A program made the translations under genes and the position numbers. This document shows positions 7,175 through 15,325 of a stretch of DNA of 39,203 bases, one piece after another (position 1 is the first letter of the stretch; every line of letters starts with the position of its first letter). The notes under the pieces were generated by a model. That model was not told where the DNA came from. It did not search any database and saw only the letters and a program-made list of their open reading frames with translations. Source of the stretch: Verrucomicrobiota bacterium (GTDB lineage Bacteria; Verrucomicrobiota; Verrucomicrobiia; Chthoniobacterales; Terrimicrobiaceae); the NCBI GenBank assembly GCA_017305195.1, contig JAFKMU010000071.1, forward strand, positions 1 to 39,203. The letters are read 5' to 3'.

Positions 7175-8047
7175 TTAGAGCCGATGGTTCTCAGCGTCAG
7201 AAATGACGTAGGCACTGATGGCTTTCAGGGCATCATCGAGAGTAACGTCGATATGACATTCTTTCGTCAACGCGAGAAATGGCGCGCTCCAAAAATCGGG
7301 CGGCTCCGGCAACGAATCTGGCAGTGAGTGCGTCCCGCGAACGCCAAACGTCGTTTCAATCGCTTGTTTGAGCACGGTCTTATCCATCGTTCCCATTCGA
7401 GCCAGAAGAACCATATCCACCAAATCCTTCACCCGGCTATTGGGGGACTCGGGACGTGGGAGCGTGTAGGCGTGTAGCTTTTCCGCGAATTGCTGTTCCT
7501 TGGAAATCGCCAAGAATTTCGGGGAGGCGATACCGGCAAACCCGAGCCAGTCGCGACCTTCGATCAATTCCGTTGGCGGAATGACGGCATCGCCCATTCC
7601 GACATCGAGATGGAATTTAGTGAACATCCGGCCCGCAAGGGACGCCACGACCGGATACCGAGCGCCACCTTGCGGAGCGGCCTTCAAATCCATCTGCGGA
7701 GCGGCAATCGCAAACTCAAAAAAGTCTGCCAAGTCAGCCCGTGCGCTGTCCTGCAATCGTTTCAGAACCTCGCCGCCAAATTCTGCCACCGCCCCAGCGG
7801 GCAAGGAAATGTCGATGTCTTTGGTTGTGCGGGCTGCCCGCATGCGCAACTCCATCGCGTAGCCGCCCTTCAAGAGCCATGGCGCGTTGCGTTCGGCGAA
7901 AAACCGGGCCAGCAGCCGGTCAAAGGAAACCTGCCGCCGCAAACGCTGCAAATCGGCTCCTTCGGCGGTCGAGATCGCCTTAAGCCGGGTTTCCAGTGCC
8001 ACGCGAAAGGCGGCAGCGGTAGCGTATTGGCGGGGCTTTTCGTTCAT
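7175..8047 (-). CDS. abiEii: AbiEii-family nucleotidyltransferase toxin
   Basis: 290 residues. The nucleotidyltransferase signature is LLKGGYAMELRM at about residues 58-69, followed by TTKDIDISL at 74-82, whose Asp77 and Asp79 are the expected metal ligands. A lysine-rich segment (KEQQFAEKLHAYTLP) and RVKDLVDMVLL follow, as in the AbiEii/MenT family. AbiEii toxins are the toxin half of type IV toxin-antitoxin/abortive infection systems and stop growth by adding nucleotides to RNA. The gene overlaps abiEi by ATGA, the normal arrangement. All key residues look intact. Confidence 0.93.
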   Translation of the reverse strand: MNEKPRQYATAAAFRVALETRLKAISTAEGADLQRLRRQVSFDRLLARFFAERNAPWLLKGGYAMELRMRAARTTKDIDISLPAGAVAEFGGEVLKRLQDSARADLADFFEFAIAAPQMDLKAAPQGGARYPVVASLAGRMFTKFHLDVGMGDAVIPPTELIEGRDWLGFAGIASPKFLAISKEQQFAEKLHAYTLPRPESPNSRVKDLVDMVLLARMGTMDKTVLKQAIETTFGVRGTHSLPDSLPEPPDFWSAPFLALTKECHIDVTLDDALKAISAYVISDAENHRL

Positions 8048-8649
8048 GCCGCCTTGAGACGCTTGCGATTGGAGCGAAGAAAATTCGGCAGCCTGTCGCG
8101 GTAGTGTTCGACATCCGTTTCCGTGATGAGACCCCGCGCCTTGGCCTCGGAAAAGGCTTGGGAAAGAAGGTCTGTGGAAACGTCCTGGCCGACATCGACA
8201 ATGGCGCGAATCGGGCGGGTGACGCGATAGCCCTCCCGTTCCTCCACTTCATCGCGGGAAAGATCGCCATAGTGCAGCGCCAGAATGGAAGGTATCTCCG
8301 CGCTACGACGAAAATGGCGCGGCACGGTCATGTGCAGCTTGGACGGCATGAGGTCGGAAAGATCGTAAATGCTCAGAGCCGTTTGGTGCGAATAAACCCC
8401 TTGGGCGTCATCTGCGCGATTGCGCGACCAAAGCGACCAGAGAATGAGGTCGCCGCGGTCCGGCATCGGGAATTGTGCGAGGCGGTAAATGCCGCGATGC
8501 TCGCGCTGCCAGTTTCCGACGCGGACATGGTAATCGTGATGGGCGCGGTCAAAGCCTGCTTCCTCTGCCTGCTTTGCCGTAAAAAATCCTCCTTGGCCTT
8601 CTGCGATGGCAAAAAGCCGGGCTTGAGACTCCTTGGAAGAGCGTTTCAC
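8044..8649 (-). CDS. abiEi: AbiEi-family antitoxin
   Basis: About 201 residues from the GTG at 8649; a GTG at 8661 is an alternative. The first is preferred because the decayed copy at 34616 has an ATG exactly there. It begins with a winged-helix antitoxin domain (FAIAEGQGGFFTAKQAEEAG...), then the AbiEi domain with RGIYRLAQFP and SHQTALSIYDLSDLMPSKLH. AbiEi proteins bind inverted repeats in their own promoter and repress the operon; a near-perfect repeat lies upstream at 8687-8717. The pair may stabilise the element or defend against phage. Confidence 0.92.
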   Translation of the reverse strand: MKRSSKESQARLFAIAEGQGGFFTAKQAEEAGFDRAHHDYHVRVGNWQREHRGIYRLAQFPMPDRGDLILWSLWSRNRADDAQGVYSHQTALSIYDLSDLMPSKLHMTVPRHFRRSAEIPSILALHYGDLSRDEVEEREGYRVTRPIRAIVDVGQDVSTDLLSQAFSEAKARGLITETDVEHYRDRLPNFLRSNRKRLKAA

Positions 8650-8686
8650 GATAAAAAACACTCTATCATGCTAGCCTTCCAATCAA

Positions 8687-8717
8687 CACAAATATCACAA
8701 TTATTGTGGTATTTGTG
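8687..8717. promoter_or_regulatory. AbiEi operator-like inverted repeat
   Basis: CACAAATATCACAA (8687-8700) faces TTGTGGTATTTGTG (8704-8717) across three bases, with one mismatch. It lies about 40 bases upstream of abiEi. Autorepression through inverted repeats is established for AbiEi, so this is a likely operator. Confidence 0.7.
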
Positions 8718-8754
8718 CAGGCGCTCGTAGCGTCAGAAAGGAAATGGCGCTCGT

Positions 8755-8847
8755 ATGTATCGCCTGAAGGAATCCCTCGGGCGGAAGCCCCAAAAGCCCA
8801 AATCGGCGAAAACCGCTCGGAAAACCCGCGCCAAGAAAAAGGCGTAA
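8755..8847 (+). CDS. 30-aa basic ORF, possible recombinase remnant
   Basis: A 30-residue Lys/Arg-rich ORF (MYRLKESLGRKP..., ending KTRAKKKA) between the AbiE promoter and the tRNA-Val side of the element. An integrase gene is commonly found at this place in tRNA-associated elements, and the ORF could be the tail of a lost one, but the frame is closed at 8728-8730 and no catalytic motif is left. It may also be a small basic protein or chance. Confidence 0.25.
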   Translation: MYRLKESLGRKPQKPKSAKTARKTRAKKKA

Positions 8848-8933
8848 CCCTCGAATCTTCCGGGGAGCCGTTTTCTACCCGCCCTCAAAGCGAGAGGAAA
8901 CCCCTTCAAAAAGTCGCTGGATTGGGCCGTTTT

Positions 8934-8950
8934 GGGTAACAATGGGTAAC
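8934..8950 (-). repeat. tandem GTTACCC repeats, probable att arm sites near tRNA-Val
   Basis: Read on the minus strand, GTTACCC-ATT-GTTACCC begins about 110 bases from the 3' end of tRNA-Val. The same pattern, GTCCGCCC-ATT-GTCCGCCC, lies about 111 bases beyond tRNA-Phe (20113-20131). The matching placement suggests integrase arm-binding sites at the ends of related elements. The 8718-9059 stretch holds otherwise only a weak 30-aa ORF and the terminator. Confidence 0.5.
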
Positions 8951-9004
8951 AGCGGAACCAGCTTTTTCCATCATTTTCCATACCCGGCATTCTGACAACA
9001 AAAA

Positions 9005-9039
9005 GCCCGCAGAGCTTGTGTTTATCAGGCTTTGCGGGC
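9005..9039 (-). terminator. hairpin terminator after tRNA-Val
   Basis: GCCCGCAGAGC (9005-9015) pairs with GCTTTGCGGGC (9029-9039), and on the minus strand the stem is followed by a short T run. Stem and loop resemble the terminator after tRNA-Phe (shared CCCGCA..AGCC.GATAAA), so it may have come with the element family. Confidence 0.75.
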
Positions 9040-9059
9040 GAAAAGAGAGTCTATAAAAC

Positions 9060-9134
9060 TGGTGCGCGATACAGGGTTCGAACCTGCGACTTCCTGCGTG
9101 TGAAGCAGGCGCTCTACCACTGAGCTAATCGCGC
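9060..9134 (-). tRNA. tRNA-Val(CAC)
   Basis: Cloverleaf with acceptor arms GCGCGAT/ATCGCGC, D-arm TTAGCTCAGTGGTAGAGC, anticodon stem CCTGC/GCAGG with loop TTCACAC (anticodon CAC), T-arm CAGGTTCGAACCCTG and an encoded CCA end. Element A begins directly downstream, as expected for integration at a tRNA 3' end. Confidence 0.97.
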
Positions 9135-9221
9135 GAAAGGGAGGGTGATTAAAGCAGACCCCTGGCGGATTTCAAGCGCGGGATTTCATTTTTCCTCCCC
9201 GTATCCGCGCCGGGCCGCTGT

Positions 9222-10448
9222 TTAGCGACGCTTGCGGGAGGCGCCGAAGCGCATGCCCTTGTGCGTGCGAACTCCCTTGGCTCCCTTGAGGGCGGCGGCC
9301 ACGGAATCTTCGTTGAAGATGGCCGAGAAGACGTAATCGAAGTTTTCCAGTTTCTGGCGCTGGATCTTCTGGTCGATGAAGCGCTCGATGTCCTTCACGT
9401 GGGGCAGCTCCTCCGCCGTCATGATGGTAAACGCGTCACCAATGCTCTGGGCGCGGCCGGTGCGGCCGATGCGGTGCACGTAGTCCTCGGGATGCTGCGG
9501 CACGTCGTAGTTGATGACGTGCGAAACGCCCGCGATATCGATGCCTCGCGCCGCGATGTCGGTGGCTACCATGACCGAGTAGCGGCCAGCCTTGAACCCC
9601 TCCAGGGCGTCGATGCGCTCCTGCTGGGTGCGATTGGAGTGAAGAACGGCCACGGAATGCTTCTCCGTCTTCAGCTTGCGGGCGATGCGATCCGCCCCTT
9701 CTTTCGTGCGGCTGAAGATCAGGACGCTTTCAAAGTCCGTGCGTTCCAGCAGAGCGAGGAGCAGGTCAAATTTCTGCGTGGCGGCGACAGGATAGAGGGC
9801 ATGGCTCACCGTCTCGGCGGGCGAGCGGCGGGCGCCGATCTCGATCTTCTCCGGATCGCGGAGGCACCACGAGGCCAGACGACCGATTTCCTCCGGCACG
9901 GTGGCCGAGAAGAGCAGCGTCTGGCGTTCCTTCGGGCACTTTTCCACGATGCGGCGCACATCAGGCAGGAAGCCCATGTCGAGCATGCGGTCGACCTCGT
10001 CGAGAACGAGGATTTCGAGCTTGGAAAGATTGATGGTCTTTTGCTCGATATGGTCGAGCAGGCGGCCCGGTGTGGCGGCGACGACATCGCAGCCCTTCAG
10101 GAGCGTATCCTTCTGCTTCCCATAGCCCACGCCGCCAAAAAGCAGCGCGATCTCAAGGTGCATGAAACGGGAGAAATCGCGGAAAGCCGTCTCGACCTGC
10201 ATGGCGAGCTCACGAGTCGGCTCGAGAATGAGACAGCGGGGAAACTCCTGCGGAGAATCCAGCTTGGAGAGGATCGGCAGGCCAAAGGCGGCGGTCTTGC
10301 CGGTGCCGGTTTGTGCGGAAGCGATCAGGTCCTTTCCAGAGAGAATAACGGGAATGGCTTGGAGCTGAATGGGTGATGGGTCGACATATCCCATGCGCTG
10401 TACGCCGTGGACAACAGCATCGGAGAGTCCCAAATCTTGGAAAGACAT
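9222..10448 (-). CDS. rhlE: DEAD-box RNA helicase, RhlE type, with DEVD in motif II
   Basis: 408 residues. Q motif with PSPIQLQAIP, motif I AQTGTGKT (45-52), PTRELA (77-82), TPGRL (126-130), motif II at 150-153, SAT, and motif VI HRIGRTGRA. The order and the VLDEVDRMLDMGF context match RhlE. Motif II reads DEVD rather than DEAD; alanine to valine leaves the catalytic acids in place. It is an ATP-dependent RNA unwinding enzyme for ribosome assembly and RNA turnover in the cytoplasm. The basic tail (FGASRKRR) is short for the family. It is a core gene next to tRNA-Val. Confidence 0.94.
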   Translation of the reverse strand: MSFQDLGLSDAVVHGVQRMGYVDPSPIQLQAIPVILSGKDLIASAQTGTGKTAAFGLPILSKLDSPQEFPRCLILEPTRELAMQVETAFRDFSRFMHLEIALLFGGVGYGKQKDTLLKGCDVVAATPGRLLDHIEQKTINLSKLEILVLDEVDRMLDMGFLPDVRRIVEKCPKERQTLLFSATVPEEIGRLASWCLRDPEKIEIGARRSPAETVSHALYPVAATQKFDLLLALLERTDFESVLIFSRTKEGADRIARKLKTEKHSVAVLHSNRTQQERIDALEGFKAGRYSVMVATDIAARGIDIAGVSHVINYDVPQHPEDYVHRIGRTGRAQSIGDAFTIMTAEELPHVKDIERFIDQKIQRQKLENFDYVFSAIFNEDSVAAALKGAKGVRTHKGMRFGASRKRR

Positions 10449-10643
10449 GATCCGGCCAGCCTAACGTCTTCCCGCCCCCCTAGGCAAGAGCCTCGCTCAA
10501 GATAACGTCTCAATCGCCCCCGAGAGAAACAATTCTCTTGCCAGTATCGTGATTTTACACGATAAACGCTTTCTGTGGTAGCGACCAGCATCTCCATCCT
10601 CGCCGACCCGGCTCAATCCGAGGCCTCCCGCGCCAGTTGTGCG

Positions 10644-10904
10644 ATGGCCAAGGGCAACTCGAGGTCCTCGCGTCATCCGGCTTTTTTACCCGTGAATATC
10701 GACGAAAAACCTGCGCGCCCATCGAGCAAAGGAGTTCGCTCGGTGCTCCAGAACCTGGCTCACCTGACCCGGCAAAGTTTTGCCGCGCTCAAGGAGAAAC
10801 CACCGGAACCCAAAAGCAAACCCGCGAAACCTACTCCCCTCTCCCGCCCCCAGCAGCTCGACCTTTTTGCCGATCATGCGTCGGCAACCCCGCCAGCCCG
10901 CTAG
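10644..10904 (+). CDS. 86-aa hypothetical protein with a clamp-binding-like QLDLF motif
   Basis: Starts at the ATG at 10644; the frame is open further upstream to 10575, and an internal GTG lies at the VNIDEKP segment. The product is basic and proline-rich, with a short helix (SVLQNLAHLTRQSFAALKEK) and, near the C-terminus, PQQLDLFAD. QLxLF is the consensus by which bacterial proteins bind the DNA polymerase beta clamp. No known family. It stands alone between two minus-strand genes, so it has its own promoter. Confidence 0.5.
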   Translation: MAKGNSRSSRHPAFLPVNIDEKPARPSSKGVRSVLQNLAHLTRQSFAALKEKPPEPKSKPAKPTPLSRPQQLDLFADHASATPPAR

Positions 10905-11042
10905 AGCTGGCTAAAAGATCTGCTCTGGAGTTCAGACGATTTCCCAGAAGGGAGCGGAAACGACATGCCTCGGGCAATCGATTCGTCATGCCGATCTGCG
11001 ACAAGGCACTCGGCGGAAGTTTTCGCCGCTCAGCCCCGGGGC

Positions 11043-11081
11043 AAAAAAAACAGGCTGCGCAACTCTCGGTCGCGCAGCCTG
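11043..11081 (-). terminator. Rho-independent terminator of dps
   Basis: CAGGCTGCGC (11051-11060) pairs perfectly with GCGCAGCCTG (11072-11081). On the minus strand the stem is followed by eight T residues. It sits 22 bases after the dps stop. Confidence 0.9.
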
Positions 11082-11103
11082 TGGTGATTGGAATATCTGG
11101 TGA

Positions 11104-11577
11104 TTACAGATTCTTCAGGAAGCTCTTGAGCATCCAGAGAGTCTTCTCATGAGTCTGGATGCGACCGATGGCCAGATCCTGGGTCTCCAGGTCCTCCACA
11201 GCGCCAGCGCTGTCGCGCACCGCCTTGGCCGCGGCCACGACGAGTTCGTGCGACTCGATGAGATGAGCGACGTAGTCCTTGGCCGGGATCTGCTCGATGC
11301 CGATCTCGGAGACACTGGACAGGCTGGCAAGCGTGCGCAGCCCGCCGGGAGCCAGCACGTCGAGCGCGCGCAGGCGTTCGGCGATCTCGTCCACCGCCTC
11401 GAAGAGCTCTTCATACTGGGTCTGAAAAGCCGTGTGCAACTGGAAGAAGGCCGGGCCCTCGACATTCCAGTGAGCGACGTGAGTTTGCCCCATCAGCGCG
11501 TAGCTGTCCGCGAGGAGGGTTTTCAGGTTATTGGCGACCGCAGTCGCCTCCGACTTTGAGATGGTTTCCGTACTCAT
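11104..11577 (-). CDS. dps: Dps family ferritin-like DNA-protection protein
   Basis: 157 residues from the ATG at 11577 (MSTETISK); the longer frame to 11745 has no family support. The ferroxidase ligands are present with canonical spacing: His36, His48, Asp63 and Glu67 in AHWNVEGPAFFQLH and AVDEIAERL. Dps dodecamers oxidise and store iron with peroxide and protect DNA under stress or starvation. The basic N-terminal tail used for DNA binding in E. coli is short and mostly neutral here. It is monocistronic with a strong terminator. Confidence 0.95.
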   Translation of the reverse strand: MSTETISKSEATAVANNLKTLLADSYALMGQTHVAHWNVEGPAFFQLHTAFQTQYEELFEAVDEIAERLRALDVLAPGGLRTLASLSSVSEIGIEQIPAKDYVAHLIESHELVVAAAKAVRDSAGAVEDLETQDLAIGRIQTHEKTLWMLKSFLKNL

Positions 11578-11661
11578 GGCGTGTGTTACCTCGGTAATCG
11601 AAGCTAGGGCAACAAGCGCGCTTGCGCAAGGGACGAGCCGTGCCAGTGTAAAGGCAGACCC

Positions 11662-11865
11662 ATGAGCAAAACCCTCTGTGACTGGTCCAAGCACGACATC
11701 GAGCGACACCCGGAAAAGCTCGCGGAGCTTGTGCTGGAGCCGCATTTCTACTGCCGCAAATGCGCGAGAGCGGCCAATACATCCAAGGTGCTTTGCAAGC
11801 CGCGCAAGCTGCCAAAAAAGGAAGAGTCGACAGGACCCGTGATCGAAAATGATGGCGCGGAATAG
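11662..11865 (+). CDS. 67-aa small protein with clustered cysteines
   Basis: Starts MSKTLCDWSKHDIERHPEKL and has a central FYCRKCARAANTSKVLCKP, that is CxxC followed by a third cysteine 13 residues later. A purine-rich AAAGGCAG precedes the ATG. The pattern suggests a metal-binding or redox mini-protein. I know no characterised member. It is divergent from dps. Confidence 0.65.
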   Translation: MSKTLCDWSKHDIERHPEKLAELVLEPHFYCRKCARAANTSKVLCKPRKLPKKEESTGPVIENDGAE

Positions 11866-11898
11866 CTCCCGGTACGTATATCACAGGCCATCGCCGTT

Positions 11899-12381
11899 AT
11901 GACTCCCGACATTTTGCTCAAAGATACGCACAACATTCTCCGCTGGGTCGTCCTCCTCACCTGTGCCTGGGCGCTGCTCAGGCTGTGGAGCGGGGTGAGG
12001 GGCAACAGCGAGTGGACGAAATCCGACCGCATGTGCGGCCTCGTCTTCACCAGCTTCCTCAATCTCCAGGTGCTCCTCGGCATCGTCCTGTATGCGACCA
12101 GCCCCGTGACCAAGGCGGCGATGGCCAACTTTGGCGCGGCCATGAAGGACCCCTATCTCCGATTTTTTGCGGTGGAGCACCCGACCGCCATGCTGCTGGC
12201 CGCCATCATCGCGCAGGTCGGCTATTCCCGGGCCAAGCGAGCAGCGAGCGACCGTGCTCGCTTCCTGAACTCGGCGATCGCCTACACCATCGCGGCCGTG
12301 CTCATCGTGCTCTCGATCCCGTGGCCATTTACGTTCCTGAAGTACGCCCGCCCGCTTCTCCCGGCTTTCGGCCAGTCGTAA
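11899..12381 (+). CDS. four-helix integral membrane protein
   Basis: 160 residues with four hydrophobic segments (about 15-32, 46-68, 90-110 and 125-143). Conserved-looking polar residues flank them (DTHNILRW at the N-terminus, histidine in VEHPTAM). The pattern of histidines near helix ends recalls small cytochrome b561-like or heme-handling membrane proteins, but the evidence is too thin to assign one. It follows the 67-aa gene by 33 bases and may be co-transcribed. Confidence 0.75.
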   Translation: MTPDILLKDTHNILRWVVLLTCAWALLRLWSGVRGNSEWTKSDRMCGLVFTSFLNLQVLLGIVLYATSPVTKAAMANFGAAMKDPYLRFFAVEHPTAMLLAAIIAQVGYSRAKRAASDRARFLNSAIAYTIAAVLIVLSIPWPFTFLKYARPLLPAFGQS

Positions 12382-12457
12382 AAATCCCGGCCTGGGAAAT
12401 TCGCAGGCCGCCCTTGATTTCAGGCGGGCTCGTCGTACGTTCGATCCTGCAACATCC

Positions 12458-12895
12458 ATGAAAACACGTTCACTCCTCGCAGTGGCATTGGTCGGTTTGG
12501 CAATTTCCGCCGGAACATCAATGGCAGGAGGTGGATGGGGGCCGGGCTATTGTCCGCCGCCGAATTGTGGTCCGAGGTGGGGAAGCTCCTCCGCTTCGTT
12601 TGGCTTCACGGTCGGAGTACCGATCACACCGGTCTACCGCCGGGTTTACTACCAGCCCGCGCCGGTCATCTATCAGCCGGCTCCGGTCGTAGTCACGCCA
12701 GCCCCGAGCTATTACGGGCCCAATGCCCTCGTGGCCGCACAATCCCGGCTCTACCGCCTGGGGTATTACCGCGGGACGGTCGATGGGGAGTTTGGTCCGC
12801 AAACCAGCAAGGCGATCCAGCACTATCAGGTCGACTACGGCCTGCCGGTCACCGGTCGCCTCGACAGGCGCACGCTGGCCAGCCTTGGCATTTAG
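12458..12895 (+). CDS. exported peptidoglycan-binding-domain protein
   Basis: 145 residues. A signal peptide (MKTRSLLAVALVGLAISAGTS, cut near SMAGG) precedes a Gly/Pro/Tyr-rich linker with repeated PAPV units and a C-terminal PG_binding_1 domain of about 60 residues (AQSRLYRLGYYRGTVDGEFG, then TSKAIQHYQVDYGLPVTGRLD). It would be anchored in the periplasm on the cell wall. No catalytic domain is attached, so a structural or targeting role is likely. Confidence 0.88.
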   Translation: MKTRSLLAVALVGLAISAGTSMAGGGWGPGYCPPPNCGPRWGSSSASFGFTVGVPITPVYRRVYYQPAPVIYQPAPVVVTPAPSYYGPNALVAAQSRLYRLGYYRGTVDGEFGPQTSKAIQHYQVDYGLPVTGRLDRRTLASLGI

Positions 12896-12977
12896 CGCCC
12901 TGGGGCGGATCGCCTGAGATTCGTCGCGAAAATCCTTTGACCCGACGCCCTGTCTTCGCGGAGGCTGGGCGTTTCTC

Positions 12978-14363
12978 ATGCTCAACTGGATCTGGCTAGG
13001 CCTCGTCGTTCTCGCTGTCGCATTGGGAGCGCTCACCGGCCAACTCGATGCGGTGACCAATGCCGCCTTTACCGCCTGCAAAACGGCGGTGATGGACCTC
13101 GCCCTGCCCCTGGCCGGGATCATGGCCTTCTGGCTTGGTATGATGCGCATCGCAGAAAAGGCCGGACTCGTGGCCATACTGGCCCGGGCTCTCCGGCCCA
13201 TCATGCGCCGCCTGTTTCCCGAAGTCCCTCAGGACCACCCGGCCATGGGCTCAATGGTGATGAACATGGCCGCCAACATGCTCGGCCTGAGCAATGCCGC
13301 CACTCCCCTCGGCCTTCGCGCCATGCAGGACCTGGAGAAACTCAATCCCCGGCCCGGCACCGCGACCAATGCGATGTGTACTTTTCTCGCGGTCAATACG
13401 AGCTCGATCCAGCTCGTCCCGGCGACCACGGTGGCGCTGCTCGCCGCAGCCGGGTCCCGCGAGCCCACGGCGATCATCGGCACATCCTTCATCGCGACGC
13501 TCTGCTCCACCGCCGTGGCCATCATCGTCGTGAAGTTTTTCGAAAAGCTTCCCATGTTTGCCCTGCCCCGGGCATCCGCCCCCGCGCCATCCCCCGACGG
13601 TTTGGAGGCTGGTCCGGACGAAACCGGCTCCACCCTGCCGAACCCCACGACGCCGCTGCAAGGCTGGGCGCAAGGCCTCCTCGCGGTGGTGGCATGTTTG
13701 TTTGCGGCCGTTTTCGTCCTCATGGCGTTTTTCCCGGAGCACTTTCAGTTTTTCGTCAATCGTGTCCGCGGCGTCCTTTCGTTCACGGGCGCGTATTCCA
13801 TGGGCGAAGCATGGCTGTCCAAGCCCTGGTATGAGCGCGGCATCGCCACCATCTCGCTGCTCGCCATCCCACTGATCGTGGTTGTCTTCCCTCTTTATGC
13901 CGCCGGGCGGCGGGTGCCGGTGTACGAGGAGTTTGTCGAGGGCGCCAAGGAGGGCTTTCAGGTGGCGATTCGCATCATTCCCTATCTGGTGGCGATTCTT
14001 GTCGCCGTCGGCATGTTCCGCGCCGCCGGAGGGATCGATCTGCTCTCGCGCCCGCTCGCCCTGCTTTTAACTCCGCTTGGCCTCCCCTCCGAGCTGCTCC
14101 CGATGATCTTCATGCGTCCGCTCAGCGGCAGCGGCACGACGGCTTTGTTTGCCGAGTTGATCAAGCAGTACGGCCCCGACAGCATGATCGCGCGCATGGG
14201 CGGCACGATCATGGGAAGCACAGAAACGACGTTCTATGTGCTGGCGGTGTATTTTGGATCGGTGGCCATCCGCCGCACGCGCCATGCCGTCGCGGCAGGC
14301 CTCACAGCCGACCTGGCCGGGGTGATCGCCGCAGTGATCATCTGCAACATCGTCTTTCGCTAA
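12978..14363 (+). CDS. SpmA/SpmB-type fused nucleoside-recognition membrane protein
   Basis: 461 residues with two Gate/nucleoside-recognition halves. The N-terminal half resembles SpmA (MNMAANMLGLSNAATPLGLRAM, FLAVNTSSIQLVPA) and the C-terminal half SpmB (MRPLSGSGTTALFAELI, GSTETTFYVLAVYFG), joined by a hydrophilic linker near residues 195-220. In Bacillus, SpmA and SpmB are separate spore-maturation proteins; fused versions are frequent in non-sporulating bacteria and are presumed transporters with unknown substrate. The next gene follows after 8 bases. Confidence 0.88.
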   Translation: MLNWIWLGLVVLAVALGALTGQLDAVTNAAFTACKTAVMDLALPLAGIMAFWLGMMRIAEKAGLVAILARALRPIMRRLFPEVPQDHPAMGSMVMNMAANMLGLSNAATPLGLRAMQDLEKLNPRPGTATNAMCTFLAVNTSSIQLVPATTVALLAAAGSREPTAIIGTSFIATLCSTAVAIIVVKFFEKLPMFALPRASAPAPSPDGLEAGPDETGSTLPNPTTPLQGWAQGLLAVVACLFAAVFVLMAFFPEHFQFFVNRVRGVLSFTGAYSMGEAWLSKPWYERGIATISLLAIPLIVVVFPLYAAGRRVPVYEEFVEGAKEGFQVAIRIIPYLVAILVAVGMFRAAGGIDLLSRPLALLLTPLGLPSELLPMIFMRPLSGSGTTALFAELIKQYGPDSMIARMGGTIMGSTETTFYVLAVYFGSVAIRRTRHAVAAGLTADLAGVIAAVIICNIVFR

Positions 14364-14371
14364 GATTAGGC

Positions 14372-15325
14372 ATGGGAACGCAATTCGTTTCCCTGCTGCA
14401 AATCGTGGCGCCGGTGTTTGTCGTCATGGTTGTCGGCTATGCCGTGCGCAAACTCGGCATCCTCTCCGCCGAGGCCGACCGTTCCTTGATCCGCACCACC
14501 GTCACCGTGCTGGCCCCTTGCCTGGCGCTCGACTCGATCATCGGCAACGAAGCCCTGCGATCCCCGGCCAACTGGCTCATCCCGCCTCTGGCCGGTGTCG
14601 GCACCGTGGCATTAGGCATCCTCGTGGCCCGCGTCTTCGCCAGCCTGCTGCCAAAATCCAACCCGATGGTGCGGAGGACCTTTGTCTTCACCACCTCGGT
14701 GCAAAACTACGCTTACATCCCGCTGCCCCTTTGCCTCGCACTGTTCGGCAAGGAAACCCTGGGCGTATTGTTCGCGCTCGTGCTCGGCGTCGAACTTTCC
14801 TTCTGGAGCATCGCGCTCTGGCAGCTTACGCAAGGCGCGGAAAAGCGGGACTGGCGGCAAGCCCTCAACCCGCAGGTCATCACCATCCCCTCCGCGATGA
14901 TCCTGAACGCCCTCGGGGCCGATCACTGGATCCCGGCAGCCGTTGACTCCACCTTTCATCTGCTCGGAGTCTGCGCCGTCCCGCTGGGCCTGCTCATGAG
15001 CGGAGCGCTCATCGCCGATCACATTAACTTTCCCGCTCTCCGGCGCGGGTCCCGCACGATCCTCCTGGCCACGCTGGCGCGCGTCGTCACGCTGCCGCTC
15101 CTCATCATGGTGATCGCCGCGCTGGGGCCCTTTGACAAAGACCTGAAGGTCATCCTGGTGATTCAGGCCGCCATGCCCGCCGCCATATTTCCCATCGTAG
15201 TCACGAAAGTTCACGATGGAGACGTGCCCACGGCATTGCAGGTGGTGCTTGGCACGTCGCTGGTCGGTCTGCTGGCCATTCCGTTGTGGATCAGCTTTGG
15301 CCTGCATTTGGTTCGAGGACACTAA
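14372..15325 (+). CDS. AEC family transporter
   Basis: 317 residues with about ten membrane helices in two repeats. It has the auxin-efflux-carrier/MDC family features: N-terminal FVVMVVGYAVRKLGILS, a central VQNYAYIPLPL, and the C-terminal IQAAMPAAIFPIVV near an unwound helix. Family members move organic acids such as malate or malonate. The gene is 8 bases after the SpmA/B-like gene and probably co-transcribed. Its stop overlaps the convergent PPTase gene by four bases. Substrate unknown. Confidence 0.88.
   Translation: MGTQFVSLLQIVAPVFVVMVVGYAVRKLGILSAEADRSLIRTTVTVLAPCLALDSIIGNEALRSPANWLIPPLAGVGTVALGILVARVFASLLPKSNPMVRRTFVFTTSVQNYAYIPLPLCLALFGKETLGVLFALVLGVELSFWSIALWQLTQGAEKRDWRQALNPQVITIPSAMILNALGADHWIPAAVDSTFHLLGVCAVPLGLLMSGALIADHINFPALRRGSRTILLATLARVVTLPLLIMVIAALGPFDKDLKVILVIQAAMPAAIFPIVVTKVHDGDVPTALQVVLGTSLVGLLAIPLWISFGLHLVRGH

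Noticed and set aside
9261..10376. 371-codon open frame opposite the RhlE-type helicase
   Set aside because: Antisense shadow in GC-rich DNA; the minus strand has every DEAD-box motif.
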